Part shown: in pieces, positions 6,363-12,485 of the stretch
Layout: each line of letters starts with the position of its first letter
How positions within the stretch are numbered: position 1 is the first letter of the stretch
Source: a virus
Virus record (IMG/VR): IMGVR_UViG_3300030101_003566
Location: 1 to 57,967 of that record
Length of the DNA stretch: 57,967 nucleotides
Reading direction: 5' to 3' (one strand)
Notes under the pieces: model-generated
What the model was told of the DNA's origin: nothing
The model's input: the letters and a program-made list of their open reading frames with translations, nothing else
Database searches by the model: none
Position numbers and translations under genes: made by a program

Positions 6363-6575
6363 TTATGTCCCCCTATTGGTTACTGTAAAATATTCTGCCA
6401 TTCCATAAATCCTTATTGACTCATCTTCTTTTAAATTGGCAATCTTGCGTAAGTCCTCAATATCCAAATTAAACTCTTCGTCAATAAAATCTATAAAGTA
6501 ATGCGTTCTAGTTTCGTTATCGTACCCACCTTCCTCTGTCCATTGACAGAGGTATTCATTTTCGCAGATAGTCAT
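6363..6575 (-). CDS. Small acidic hypothetical protein
   Basis: 70 aa, acidic, beginning MTICENEYLCQWTEEGGYDN. Preceded by AGGGGGCAAA, a ribosome-binding site shared almost exactly with the gene starting at 6772. Part of the leftward train. No family recognised. Confidence 0.5.
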   Translation of the reverse strand: MTICENEYLCQWTEEGGYDNETRTHYFIDFIDEEFNLDIEDLRKIANLKEDESIRIYGMAEYFTVTNRGT

Positions 6576-6583
6576 TTTGCCCC

Positions 6584-6772
6584 CTAATCTTCGTCAATAA
6601 TACAGTTACCCAGTTTATTGTAAGCACTGACAATATCTGGATCAGTATCATCTGTGCCACCATTTGCTTTTATTTCTTCCTTTAACAATCCAACTATTTC
6701 AAATATTTCAGCAATATTTAACTTGACTGAATGTTCTTGCGATTGCAATTTGTTTTCTTGGTCTCTTTCCAT
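6584..6772 (-). CDS. Small acidic hypothetical protein
   Basis: 62 aa helical acidic peptide (SVKLNIAEIFEIVGLLKEEI). Preceded by GAGGGGGCAAAATA. Its ATG touches the stop of the upstream gene at 6772. Function not recognised. Confidence 0.5.
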   Translation of the reverse strand: MERDQENKLQSQEHSVKLNIAEIFEIVGLLKEEIKANGGTDDTDPDIVSAYNKLGNCIIDED

Positions 6773-7053
6773 TATTTTGCCCCCTCTATTTTTTCAAACT
6801 CCTTTTCCCAACCTACTCTTAAAACTGGGCAATCTTTGTCGTCATTACTTGCGAACAATGCCCCACCATCATTTCCTTCGTCATCTCTTGATGGATATAT
6901 CCATGTGCCATCATCAAGTAATAAACAAATAGGGGCAGATTCCCACCCCATTTTTTTACAATCGTAACTTGACATATATTGCACTTCTACAATCTTCTTA
7001 CCGACAAAATCTTTCTCGGCTTTTTCACACCAATGTGCATATCTATTTTTCAT
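6772..7053 (-). CDS. Conserved-looking small phage protein
   Basis: 93 aa, mixed alpha/beta. The pattern DFVGKKIVEVQYMS...LLLDDGTWIYPSRDDEGNDGGALF resembles a small protein seen in many phages (KIVxVxYM...LxLDDGTxxxPSxDDEGNDGGAL), recalled from memory with no known function. Overlaps its upstream neighbour by 4 bp. Probably an early accessory gene. Confidence 0.6.
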   Translation of the reverse strand: MKNRYAHWCEKAEKDFVGKKIVEVQYMSSYDCKKMGWESAPICLLLDDGTWIYPSRDDEGNDGGALFASNDDKDCPVLRVGWEKEFEKIEGAK

Positions 7054-7298
7054 TGTGCTACCTCCTCATCTTCTGTTAAAATCGTACCATTGGATAATTC
7101 AAGATCATAAAACTCACTAGCATTCCACGACCACCAATTTTCTATCATCTTTTCATTCATTATTGTCCAATCGCAAGACAATCCAATATCTAGATCGCCA
7201 GATGTTGCGTCTTCAAAATGTTTAACTAATTGTTTTCCAAATTCAATTTCACAATCACTTAAAACATCATTTATTTTAATTACTGGTTTTTTCATCAT
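7050..7298 (-). CDS. Small acidic hypothetical protein
   Basis: 82 aa, beginning MMKKPVIKINDVLSDCEIEF, with a Trp-rich middle (ENWWSWNASEFYDLELSNG). GAGG stands 6 bases before the first ATG. Second gene of the leftward train. No family recognised. Confidence 0.5.
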   Translation of the reverse strand: MMKKPVIKINDVLSDCEIEFGKQLVKHFEDATSGDLDIGLSCDWTIMNEKMIENWWSWNASEFYDLELSNGTILTEDEEVAQ

Positions 7299-7306
7299 TT
7301 ATTTCC

Positions 7307-7618
7307 TCAACTATTTTTGTGTATCCATGATCCATAATTATGATTTACATAATCAATGACATCATGAAAATTGTTAAAATCACGATAAACATATCCTTCG
7401 CCATAATAAATAGCGTGAATGATATAAAATCTAGGAAAATCTTTTAAATCACCTCTCATATCATTGTCTTTTTCAGCTATAAATATTTGAAATCCATTAA
7501 ATTGAAAAGATGGGCATTCATCATTCGGATATGAAACATTTTTCCATTGTTTTGGTATGTTTAAATCTTTCAAACACTCAACTTCCCACCCTTGATGTTC
7601 TCTTACTAATTTAGTCAT
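7307..7618 (-). CDS. Small hypothetical protein, first gene of leftward train
   Basis: 103 aa from the ATG at 7618, which has AGGAG 7 bases upstream; the longer reading begins with TTG. Mixed alpha/beta with aromatic segments (FQFNGFQIFIAEKDND, FYIIHAIYYGEGYVYRDF). A sigma70-like promoter lies about 30 bases upstream. No family recognised. Confidence 0.55.
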   Translation of the reverse strand: MTKLVREHQGWEVECLKDLNIPKQWKNVSYPNDECPSFQFNGFQIFIAEKDNDMRGDLKDFPRFYIIHAIYYGEGYVYRDFNNFHDVIDYVNHNYGSWIHKNS

Positions 7619-7648
7619 AATCAAACTCCTATAATTTAATGTACCTAA

Positions 7649-7676
7649 ATCTTAACATATAAAGGATATATGTCAA
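7649..7676 (-). promoter_or_regulatory. Promoter of the leftward small-gene train
   Basis: On the minus strand TTGACA (7676-7671), 16 bases, TAAGAT (7654-7649). The -35 matches the sigma70 consensus exactly. The spacer holds ATATATCCTTTATATG, nearly identical to an element in the promoters at 9022-9093. Confidence 0.6.
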
Positions 7677-7696
7677 ATATCTTTATATTATAAAAC

Positions 7697-7725
7697 CCTT
7701 GCAAATATCCTGATTTTTCAACATA
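7697..7725 (+). promoter_or_regulatory. Putative promoter for the hairpin RNA
   Basis: TTGCAA (7697-7702), 17 bases, CATACT (7720-7725). It is back to back with the leftward promoter, whose -35 ends at 7676. The predicted start near 7732 leads directly into three hairpins and a terminator. Confidence 0.45.
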
Positions 7726-7731
7726 CTAAAA

Positions 7732-7817
7732 ATATGTTTTTTCATTGGGACTTATCGTCCTACCTCGAAAAGGGCGAAATGCCCATCTTTTTAGCCCCAT
7801 TTATGGGGCTTTTTTTT
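7732..7817 (+). ncRNA. Candidate small RNA of three hairpins
   Basis: No ORF. After the putative promoter come three stem-loops: TGGGAC/GTCCTA with loop TTATC (7746-7762), GGGC/GCCC with loop GAAAT (7772-7784), and the perfect AGCCCCAT/ATGGGGCT with loop TT (7793-7810) running into eight T residues. The last is a rho-independent terminator. There is no gene upstream in this orientation for it to terminate, which favours a short independent RNA of about 86 nt. A leader RNA or simple insulator is the alternative. Confidence 0.5.
7793..7817 (+). terminator. Rho-independent terminator
   Basis: Perfect 8-bp stem AGCCCCAT/ATGGGGCT, two-base loop, followed by a T-tract to 7817. It closes the candidate small RNA. 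Confidence 0.75.
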
Positions 7818-7833
7818 GAAATAATTGAATAAA

Positions 7834-8241
7834 ATGTTAATAAATGAGAAAAAATTGTGGTTAATCATCAACCAGATACAAAAAATACATAAAAATTGGC
7901 TAGTTTTTAGGTTAGAAAGTCGCACTATCAATGGCATTCCGGACGTTTTTTGTTGTTGTAATGGCGTTGTTTTTTGGCTCGAATTGAAATCGTCAAACGC
8001 TAATAAAAAAGGCATTTCTAAATTTCAGTATAATTGGCATTATGATTATTTTGTTAGTGGTGGCATTTCATTTATTCTTAATTACCATGACACGCAGTCC
8101 ACGCTCGAACTTCTAGCGATTCATGAGCCACGCACCATGCATCAGGTTTTGTCAATCACCATGAGCCGTGATCCGAGCAAGAAAGATCTTGAAAAAAGCA
8201 TCAATCATATCATTAACCATATTATCAAATTATATTCTTGA
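7834..8241 (+). CDS. PD-(D/E)XK nuclease-like protein
   Basis: 135 aa from the ATG at 7834; a TTG start three codons upstream is possible and no good ribosome-binding site is seen for either. Residues about 34-52 (GIPDVFCCCNGVVFWLELK) give the D...ExK core of the restriction-endonuclease fold, and the order GIPD-strand-ELK followed by SKFQYNWH resembles VRR-NUC or small phage Holliday-junction-type nucleases. Catalytic candidates are Asp37, Glu50 and Lys52. It stands alone between two strong terminators. Likely role: processing branched or foreign DNA, by inference. Confidence 0.65.
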   Translation: MLINEKKLWLIINQIQKIHKNWLVFRLESRTINGIPDVFCCCNGVVFWLELKSSNANKKGISKFQYNWHYDYFVSGGISFILNYHDTQSTLELLAIHEPRTMHQVLSITMSRDPSKKDLEKSINHIINHIIKLYS

Positions 8242-8268
8242 CCATAATCATATAACCATAATCATATT
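8241..8268 (+). repeat. Tandem 14-bp repeat (2 copies)
   Basis: ACCATAATCATATA at 8241-8254 is followed by ACCATAATCATATT at 8255-8268. The unit is closely related to the ACACATAATCATAT unit repeated three times at 10228. Between this repeat and the terminator at 8362 the sequence is AT-rich with no gene seen. Confidence 0.7.
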
Positions 8269-8361
8269 ATCGATCAAAATACCTGATACCAGACTATTAA
8301 AAAATATTTTTAAGTGCCTTAAATTGCAAATAAGGAAGTCTTTTTTTGGCAAAATGTAAAA

Positions 8362-8391
8362 AAAACGCCGATTAATTAAAATCGGCGTTTT
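8362..8391. terminator. Bidirectional terminator
   Basis: Perfect inverted repeat AAAACGCCGATT / AATCGGCGTTTT with a 6-base loop. A tract on the left and T tract on the right let it serve both the rightward nuclease gene and the leftward genes ending at 8419. Confidence 0.8.
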
Positions 8392-8418
8392 CGAGGTAAC
8401 CTGAGAGATCTTATTTAA

Positions 8419-8544
8419 TTAATCAGAATATCTACCGGTACGATTTTCAAGATCCTTCATATCCTGGTGATGTAATATTATGATTAGGCCGATACCGGCA
8501 AACATCAATCCCAGGCAAAACCCTATTATAAATGTCATCATCAT
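8419..8544 (-). CDS. Small single-span membrane protein, 41 aa
   Basis: Begins MMMTFIIGFCLGLMFAGIG and continues with a hydrophobic segment to about residue 24, then a polar tail ending GRYSD. AGGGAGGT lies upstream of three consecutive ATGs, a strong ribosome-binding site. It is the last of three leftward genes and ends just before the bidirectional terminator. Function unknown; small phage membrane proteins of this kind can alter host envelope functions, but nothing specific is visible. Confidence 0.6.
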   Translation of the reverse strand: MMMTFIIGFCLGLMFAGIGLIIILHHQDMKDLENRTGRYSD

Positions 8545-8548
8545 TGTT

Positions 8549-8761
8549 TTACCTCCCTAAAATATAACGATCAGTTTGTTTTTGTAATGCTTTTTTAAAT
8601 AACGGCAGTGCTTCCTCATATGTATAATCAAAATACCTTTGATGAAATAAAACATTGTCTTGAATCGTGGCATATATGGTAAATGAGCCGTCAGGGTGTT
8701 TTTCAACACCCCCATGTATATCGGCATAACTTCCATTGATTCCTATAATATCGTTTTTCAT
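8549..8761 (-). CDS. Small hypothetical protein
   Basis: 70 aa, beta-rich N-terminus (IHGGVEKHPDGSFTIYATI) and helical C-terminus. The ATG overlaps the stop of the upstream gene by one base; the sequence AGAGGTGAATTATA before it resembles the initiation module of the 5.8-6.4 kb genes. No family recognised. Confidence 0.5.
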   Translation of the reverse strand: MKNDIIGINGSYADIHGGVEKHPDGSFTIYATIQDNVLFHQRYFDYTYEEALPLFKKALQKQTDRYILGR

Positions 8762-8988
8762 TATAATTCACCTCTCTTAAATTTTGCATAATCGCTGTTT
8801 TCTCGCTCGTTTATTTTTGCTTGTATTTTCAAATCATTAAAGTAATTTTGAATATCAATATAAGCAGTCTCATACCAGTTAACCTTCTCAATCATTTCAA
8901 ATAACTGCGCCGGAATACCATATTCTTGGGGGCGGTCTTTAAAAAAATTGTGTATCATTGCTTTTTGTTTTTTGTTTAGTTTTCTCAT
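8761..8988 (-). CDS. Small hypothetical protein
   Basis: 75 aa, basic N-terminus (MRKLNKKQKAMIHNFFKDR) and helical remainder. GAGGTG precedes the ATG. First gene of a three-gene leftward unit with a promoter at 9022-9049. No family recognised. Confidence 0.5.
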   Translation of the reverse strand: MRKLNKKQKAMIHNFFKDRPQEYGIPAQLFEMIEKVNWYETAYIDIQNYFNDLKIQAKINERENSDYAKFKRGEL

Positions 8989-9020
8989 TGTTACACCTCA
9001 TTATTAATTAAAATCTATAT

Positions 9021-9085
9021 AAATATATCATTTATATACAATAAGTCAAGATAAATTATTTAGCTTGTAAATATATCATTTATAT
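9021..9085. promoter_or_regulatory. Duplicated 17-bp operator-like element between divergent promoters
   Basis: AAATATATCATTTATAT occurs exactly at 9021-9037 and 9069-9085. One copy covers the -10 and spacer of the leftward promoter, the other fills the spacer of the rightward promoter. The unit is itself an imperfect palindrome (ATATATC..TTTATAT). Placement suggests a repressor or activator site controlling both directions. Confidence 0.55.
9022..9049 (-). promoter_or_regulatory. Leftward promoter
   Basis: On the minus strand TTGACT (9049-9044), 16 bases, TATATT (9027-9022). Drives the three genes 8988 to 8419. Confidence 0.5.
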
Positions 9086-9093
9086 GTTAACTT
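9065..9093 (+). promoter_or_regulatory. Rightward promoter
   Basis: TTGTAA (9065-9070), 17 bases, TAACTT (9088-9093). The -10 is weak, which would suit a regulated promoter. Followed by the leader AAAACGAGGTAAACACA and the ATG at 9128. Confidence 0.4.
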
Positions 9094-9127
9094 TATATGG
9101 ATTTCAACATAAAACGAGGTAAACACA

Positions 9128-9283
9128 ATGAAAACATTTAAATATAGAGTTACTTGGATATCATGTTTTAAATATCCTGATATATTTCTTGTCAACACAT
9201 TAGAAGAAGTGAATCATTTAAAATATCATGGTAGAGAACAACAATATTTAGTAGAAGTAGAAGAAGGGAGCTTTACATTATGA
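9128..9283 (+). CDS. Small hypothetical protein, 51 aa
   Basis: Starts MKTFKYRVTWISCFKYP and ends EVEEGSFTL, mostly beta strand by pattern. AACGAGGTAAACACA precedes the ATG, the same leader seen before the genes at 9640 and 10464. It overlaps the next start as ATGA. Function unknown. Confidence 0.5.
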   Translation: MKTFKYRVTWISCFKYPDIFLVNTLEEVNHLKYHGREQQYLVEVEEGSFTL

Positions 9284-9447
9284 GTAAAATTACATTAGAA
9301 CAAGTTATAAAAGCCCATAGAGTATTGGGAGATTTTTTACATCAAGAACAATCTAATTATCATGAGAAAGTTAAAGAAATATTATGGGAATATATTTCTA
9401 AAAATGATGAAGAAGAAATATTTAAACGTATAGCGGAGATAAAGTAA
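9280..9447 (+). CDS. Small hypothetical protein, 55 aa
   Basis: Starts MSKITLEQVIKAHRVLGDF and ends EEIFKRIAEIK, a charged helical peptide. GAAGGGAG lies in the end of the previous gene. Coupled to both neighbours by 4-bp and 1-bp overlaps. Function unknown. Confidence 0.5.
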   Translation: MSKITLEQVIKAHRVLGDFLHQEQSNYHEKVKEILWEYISKNDEEEIFKRIAEIK

Positions 9448-9566
9448 TGAATAAAATTATAAATACGATAATGCAATTAAAAAATAACCAGGAGTTTTTC
9501 CAGGCTCTTCCAGGCTCTTCCAGGCTCTTCCTGGCTTTACCGGAATTTATATATAAAATAATATAA
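9447..9566 (+). CDS. Doubtful short ORF spanning the CCWGG repeat
   Basis: A 39-codon frame starting at the TAATG junction and reading MNKIINTIMQLKNNQEFF before running through the CCAGGCTCTT repeats, where the same DNA unit is read in three frames. GCGGAGAT precedes it. It may be a genuine leader peptide or may simply be the accidental reading of a regulatory repeat. Confidence 0.25.
   Translation: MNKIINTIMQLKNNQEFFQALPGSSRLFLALPEFIYKII
9488..9534 (+). repeat. CCWGG array A (five sites, 10-bp period)
   Basis: CCAGG at 9488, 9500, 9510 and 9520 and CCTGG at 9530; the last four are spaced exactly 10 bp, built from a CCAGGCTCTT unit. The array ends 40 bp before the promoter at 9575 and stands out as GC-rich in AT-rich surroundings. 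CCWGG is the site of Dcm/EcoRII-type C5 methylases, and this phage encodes a C5 methylase of unknown specificity. Confidence 0.8.
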
Positions 9567-9574
9567 AGTATTTC

Positions 9575-9602
9575 TTGTATATATAAAGGAAAGTACTATA
9601 AT
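9575..9602 (+). promoter_or_regulatory. Sigma70-like promoter
   Basis: TTGTAT (9575-9580), 16 bases beginning ATATAAAGGA, TATAAT (9597-9602). Perfect -10. Followed by the leader GTAAGTTAAAT...AATAAACGAGGTG and the ATG at 9640. Closely matched by the promoter at 10401. Confidence 0.65.
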
Positions 9603-9639
9603 AGAGGTGTAAGTTAAATTAATAAACGAGGTGAAAACA

Positions 9640-10149
9640 ATGAAATATAATTATAAGGCAGTAGATTTTGATTCAGGCGTACAAGTAGATAATTATCCAT
9701 GGGGCTTTAAATTAAGAACTAGTGTTCGCTATTGGATTGAGACTAATAAAAAAGGTAATAGATTCATTAAGCAAACTTTAAACCCAAAAACAGATAAATG
9801 GTGCAAGCCTAAAATGTCCACTTATTCAAATGTTATGGTCATGACAATAGAAGAAAAAGACAATAAAACTTTTGTATCTTATGAGGGTATTAGTAATTAT
9901 TCATCTATTGAAGAAGTTTGTCTATTTGAAAATACACATAAAGATAATCTTAATAATTTACAACTTAAGCAAATATGTAAATTGAAAGCTTATCATGCTG
10001 TGATGGAAAATGTAGAGGTTAGCGTTAAAGCTGTTACTACTGAAAAAGAAATAAAAGAATCAAATAAAAAACGAGATGAAGCACTAAATACAATAACCAA
10101 TACAGCCAATAAACTTTATAATCAATGTTTGATTAAAAACAATTTATAA
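9640..10149 (+). CDS. Hypothetical protein, 169 aa
   Basis: Start at the ATG 9640, six bases after ACGAGGTG; a GTG three codons earlier overlaps that ribosome-binding site and is less likely. Begins MKYNYKAVDFDSGVQVDNY, beta-rich first half, then a charged helical C-terminal half (TTEKEIKESNKKRDEALN). No signal or membrane segment, no family recognised. Monocistronic: own promoter at 9575 and terminator at 10158. AT-rich codon use like its neighbours. Probably an early or regulatory accessory protein, by position only. Confidence 0.6.
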   Translation: MKYNYKAVDFDSGVQVDNYPWGFKLRTSVRYWIETNKKGNRFIKQTLNPKTDKWCKPKMSTYSNVMVMTIEEKDNKTFVSYEGISNYSSIEEVCLFENTHKDNLNNLQLKQICKLKAYHAVMENVEVSVKAVTTEKEIKESNKKRDEALNTITNTANKLYNQCLIKNNL

Positions 10150-10157
10150 TTTTAATC

Positions 10158-10183
10158 AGGGGCTAGAAATAGCCCCTTTTTTT
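10158..10183 (+). terminator. Rho-independent terminator
   Basis: AGGGGCTA / TAGCCCCT perfect 8-bp stem with GAAA tetraloop, followed by seven T residues. Ends the 9640 gene. Confidence 0.85.
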
Positions 10184-10186
10184 AAT

Positions 10187-10269
10187 CATAACCATAACCA
10201 TAACCATAACCATAACCATAACCACATACACATAATCATATACACATAATCATATACACATAATCATAT
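10187..10269 (+). repeat. CATAAC hexamer and ACACATAATCATAT tandem repeats
   Basis: Six CATAAC units at 10187-10222, then three exact 14-bp ACACATAATCATAT units at 10228-10269. No gene in the 10150-10463 interval, which holds a terminator, these repeats, a palindrome, a CCWGG array and a promoter. The repeats may arise by slippage or bind a protein; the 14-bp unit has relatives at 8241. Confidence 0.8.
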
Positions 10270-10297
10270 AATCATTAATATTGATGGATCAGATCTT

Positions 10298-10317
10298 GAA
10301 AAACGGATCCGTTTTTC
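10298..10317. repeat. 20-bp perfect palindrome
   Basis: GAAAAACGGATCCGTTTTTC reads the same on both strands. As RNA it would form a stem followed by T residues, so it could terminate transcription in either direction, or be a protein-binding site. GATC sites fall at 10287, 10292 and 10306. Confidence 0.7.
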
Positions 10318-10367
10318 CTGGTTTTCCTGGCTCTAGTTACCACCAGGAGCCACCAGGAGCCACCAGG
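10317..10367 (+). repeat. CCWGG array B (five sites)
   Basis: CCTGG at 10317 and 10326, then CCAGG at 10343, 10353 and 10363, the last three from an exact 10-bp CACCAGGAGC unit. Array ends 33 bp before the promoter at 10401. The opposite orientation of the two halves gives dyad character. Independent in unit sequence from array A but equal in site type, count and position relative to a promoter. Confidence 0.8.
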
Positions 10368-10400
10368 AGAAATTATATAAAAAATGATATAAATTATTTC

Positions 10401-10428
10401 TTGCATATATAAATGATTCTAGTATACT
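10401..10428 (+). promoter_or_regulatory. Sigma70-like promoter
   Basis: TTGCAT (10401-10406), 16 bases beginning ATATAAATGA, TATACT (10423-10428). Followed by GTAAGTTAAAT...AATAAACGAGGT and the ATG at 10464; nearly a copy of the 9575 promoter and leader. Confidence 0.65.
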
Positions 10429-10463
10429 TAAAGAGTAAGTTAAATAAATAAACGAGGTAAACA

Positions 10464-10790
10464 ATGACAGACAAAAAAATTACAAACGAGGATATAGCAA
10501 AAAAAGCGTTTAACATAAACAAGCAAATAAAAAAGCTAAAAGAAAATAGTCAGGATATAAAAAAACTATTCAAGCTACAAGAAAAATTAAGTGCTGTAGG
10601 TGAAGACTTAAAAAGTAGAGCAAGGGAAGAAGATACAAAGCTAAACTTTCCTAACCTTGACATTCAAATTTCAAGGTCTAAAGATGACCTAGTAAAATTT
10701 GATGTTAATTCTTTTAAGTCCAAGCATCAAAAACTATATAATAAATTTCTAGTACCTAAACCAACTGTGTATAGTTTTTTAATTAAATAG
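10464..10790 (+). CDS. Hypothetical coiled-coil protein, 108 aa
   Basis: Lys-rich N-terminal helix (KKAFNINKQIKKLKENSQDI) with coiled-coil spacing to about residue 50, then a mixed region ending VPKPTVYSFLIK. AACGAGGTAAACA precedes the ATG. Own promoter (10401) and terminator (10810), so it is an independent transcript. The layout of a coiled coil followed by a small domain is reminiscent of the longer 50869 protein, but I do not claim homology. Function unknown. Confidence 0.6.
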   Translation: MTDKKITNEDIAKKAFNINKQIKKLKENSQDIKKLFKLQEKLSAVGEDLKSRAREEDTKLNFPNLDIQISRSKDDLVKFDVNSFKSKHQKLYNKFLVPKPTVYSFLIK

Positions 10791-10809
10791 CTAACAACGC
10801 TAAAACTTA

Positions 10810-10834
10810 ACGCCCAGCAATGGGCGTTTTTTTT
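10810..10834 (+). terminator. Rho-independent terminator
   Basis: ACGCCCA / TGGGCGT stem with GCAA tetraloop, then eight T residues. The following 10835-10997 interval is AT-rich without a gene; it presumably holds the start signals of the packaging operon, but no clear promoter was picked out. Confidence 0.85.
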
Positions 10835-10997
10835 GTGTGCAATTTAGAAGGCTCAATAATCAATCCTAAATACTTTTAAAATATAAAATAAAAAATCAGA
10901 TGCGAAAAACCCAAAACATTTATATACACACATAAAACCCAGTTGCTCACACGTAGTATGGTGGAAAAAATTCTAGTAATCACTATAATGGAGGCTC

Positions 10998-12473
10998 ATG
11001 AAGACAGAACTGATGACCACAGAACAAATGAGGCTCGAAGTCGAAAGACTTTGGATCAAGCACATTAAACTTTGTCAAGACGATTTTTTATATTTTGTGC
11101 AAGAAGTCTGGCCCGATTTTGTTTGTAGAAAAGCCAAAAATCCAGAAGATTGGGGACATCATCAGATTATTGCCAAAGAATTTACCGATATAGCTGACCA
11201 AAGAAAAGGGAGGCTCATTATCAATATGCCCCCTAGACATACCAAATCAGAGTTTGCTTCTGTTTACTACCCCGCATGGATTATTGGTAAGTATCCAAAA
11301 TTAAAAATTATGCAGGTGTCGCACAACACCGAACTGGCAGCAAGGTTCGGAGCTAAGGTTCGTAACATTATTGATTCAGCAGAGTACAAACAAATCTTTG
11401 GTGACGTAAAACTGCGTGAGGACTCCAAAGCTAAAGGTAGGTGGGAAACCAATCAAGGTGGTGAATATTATGCGGCGGGTGTTGGAGCATCGATCACTGG
11501 TCGTGGTGCGGATTTACTGATTATTGACGACCCACACACGGAACAAGATTCTATGTCCGACAGTGCCATGGAACGTGCTTATGATTGGTATACTTCTGGA
11601 CCCAGACAGCGTTTACAACCTGGAGGCTCGATTCTAGTAGTTATGACCCGTTGGGCCGAGGACGATTTAACAGGCAGACTTTTGAAGGCTCAAACGGAAC
11701 CCAAAGCAGATACATGGAAACAAGTATCTTTTCCAGCGATTCTCGACTCAGGGAACCCAGTGTGGCCAGAGTATTGGGAACTAGATGAATTAGAAAAAAT
11801 CAAAGCATCGATACCGATTCGTAACTGGTCAGCACAATACATGCAAAACCCTACTTCAGAAGAAGGTGCGATTCTTAAACGAGAATGGTGGCAACCTTGG
11901 GAGGGCGGTGGTATTCCAAACTTGATGCACGTCATTCAAAGCTATGATACAGCGTTTTCTAAAAAAGAAACGGCAGACTATTCTGCGATCACCACTTGGG
12001 GTGTATTTTTCCCAGAAGAGGGTGGGGCACCGAATATTATGTTACTCGATGCAATTAAAGGTAAGTTTGATTTTCCAGAACTAAAAGCCGTGGCCTTGGA
12101 GGCTAATAAATATTGGGAACCCGAAACGATTATTATCGAACAAAAAGCCAGTGGTGAACCACTCACTCAAGAATTTAGACGTATGGGTATACCAGTGGTG
12201 CCGTTTACGCCAACCAGGGGAAATGACAAACATACCAGAGTAAACAGTTGTGCACCTGTTTTTGAAAGTGGTGCGGTGTGGTATCCAGCTGGAGAGAAGT
12301 TTGCCGAGGATGTGATTGATGAATGTGCCGCTTTCCCAAACGGAGCGTATGACGATTATGTCGATTCTACCACTCAAGCAATACTACGATACAGACAAGG
12401 CAACTTTGTTGAGTTATACTCAGACTATGTGGATGACGAAGAACCAGTCTTTAAAGAATATAATTACTACTAG
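10998..12473 (+). CDS. Terminase large subunit
   Basis: 491 aa, the normal length for the ATP-driven DNA packaging motor. The N-terminal ATPase shows a Walker A-like MPPRHTKS at about 77-84 and Walker B LLIIDDPH at about 173-180, followed by the coupling motif region VVMTRWAEDDLTG. The C-terminal RNase H-fold nuclease has candidate metal-binding Asp residues in SYDTAFSKKETADYSA, LLDAIKGKFDF and DYVDSTTQAI. GGAGG precedes the ATG. First gene of the head operon, 12 bases before the portal gene. The small subunit is unusually far away at 4915. The HTKS form of Walker A is typical of one terminase lineage. Confidence 0.93.
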   Translation: MKTELMTTEQMRLEVERLWIKHIKLCQDDFLYFVQEVWPDFVCRKAKNPEDWGHHQIIAKEFTDIADQRKGRLIINMPPRHTKSEFASVYYPAWIIGKYPKLKIMQVSHNTELAARFGAKVRNIIDSAEYKQIFGDVKLREDSKAKGRWETNQGGEYYAAGVGASITGRGADLLIIDDPHTEQDSMSDSAMERAYDWYTSGPRQRLQPGGSILVVMTRWAEDDLTGRLLKAQTEPKADTWKQVSFPAILDSGNPVWPEYWELDELEKIKASIPIRNWSAQYMQNPTSEEGAILKREWWQPWEGGGIPNLMHVIQSYDTAFSKKETADYSAITTWGVFFPEEGGAPNIMLLDAIKGKFDFPELKAVALEANKYWEPETIIIEQKASGEPLTQEFRRMGIPVVPFTPTRGNDKHTRVNSCAPVFESGAVWYPAGEKFAEDVIDECAAFPNGAYDDYVDSTTQAILRYRQGNFVELYSDYVDDEEPVFKEYNYY

Positions 12474-12485
12474 GGTATGTAAATT

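Noticed and set aside
9488-9534. Possible CRISPR array
   Set aside because: Repeat units are 10 bp with no spacers; no cas genes are present.
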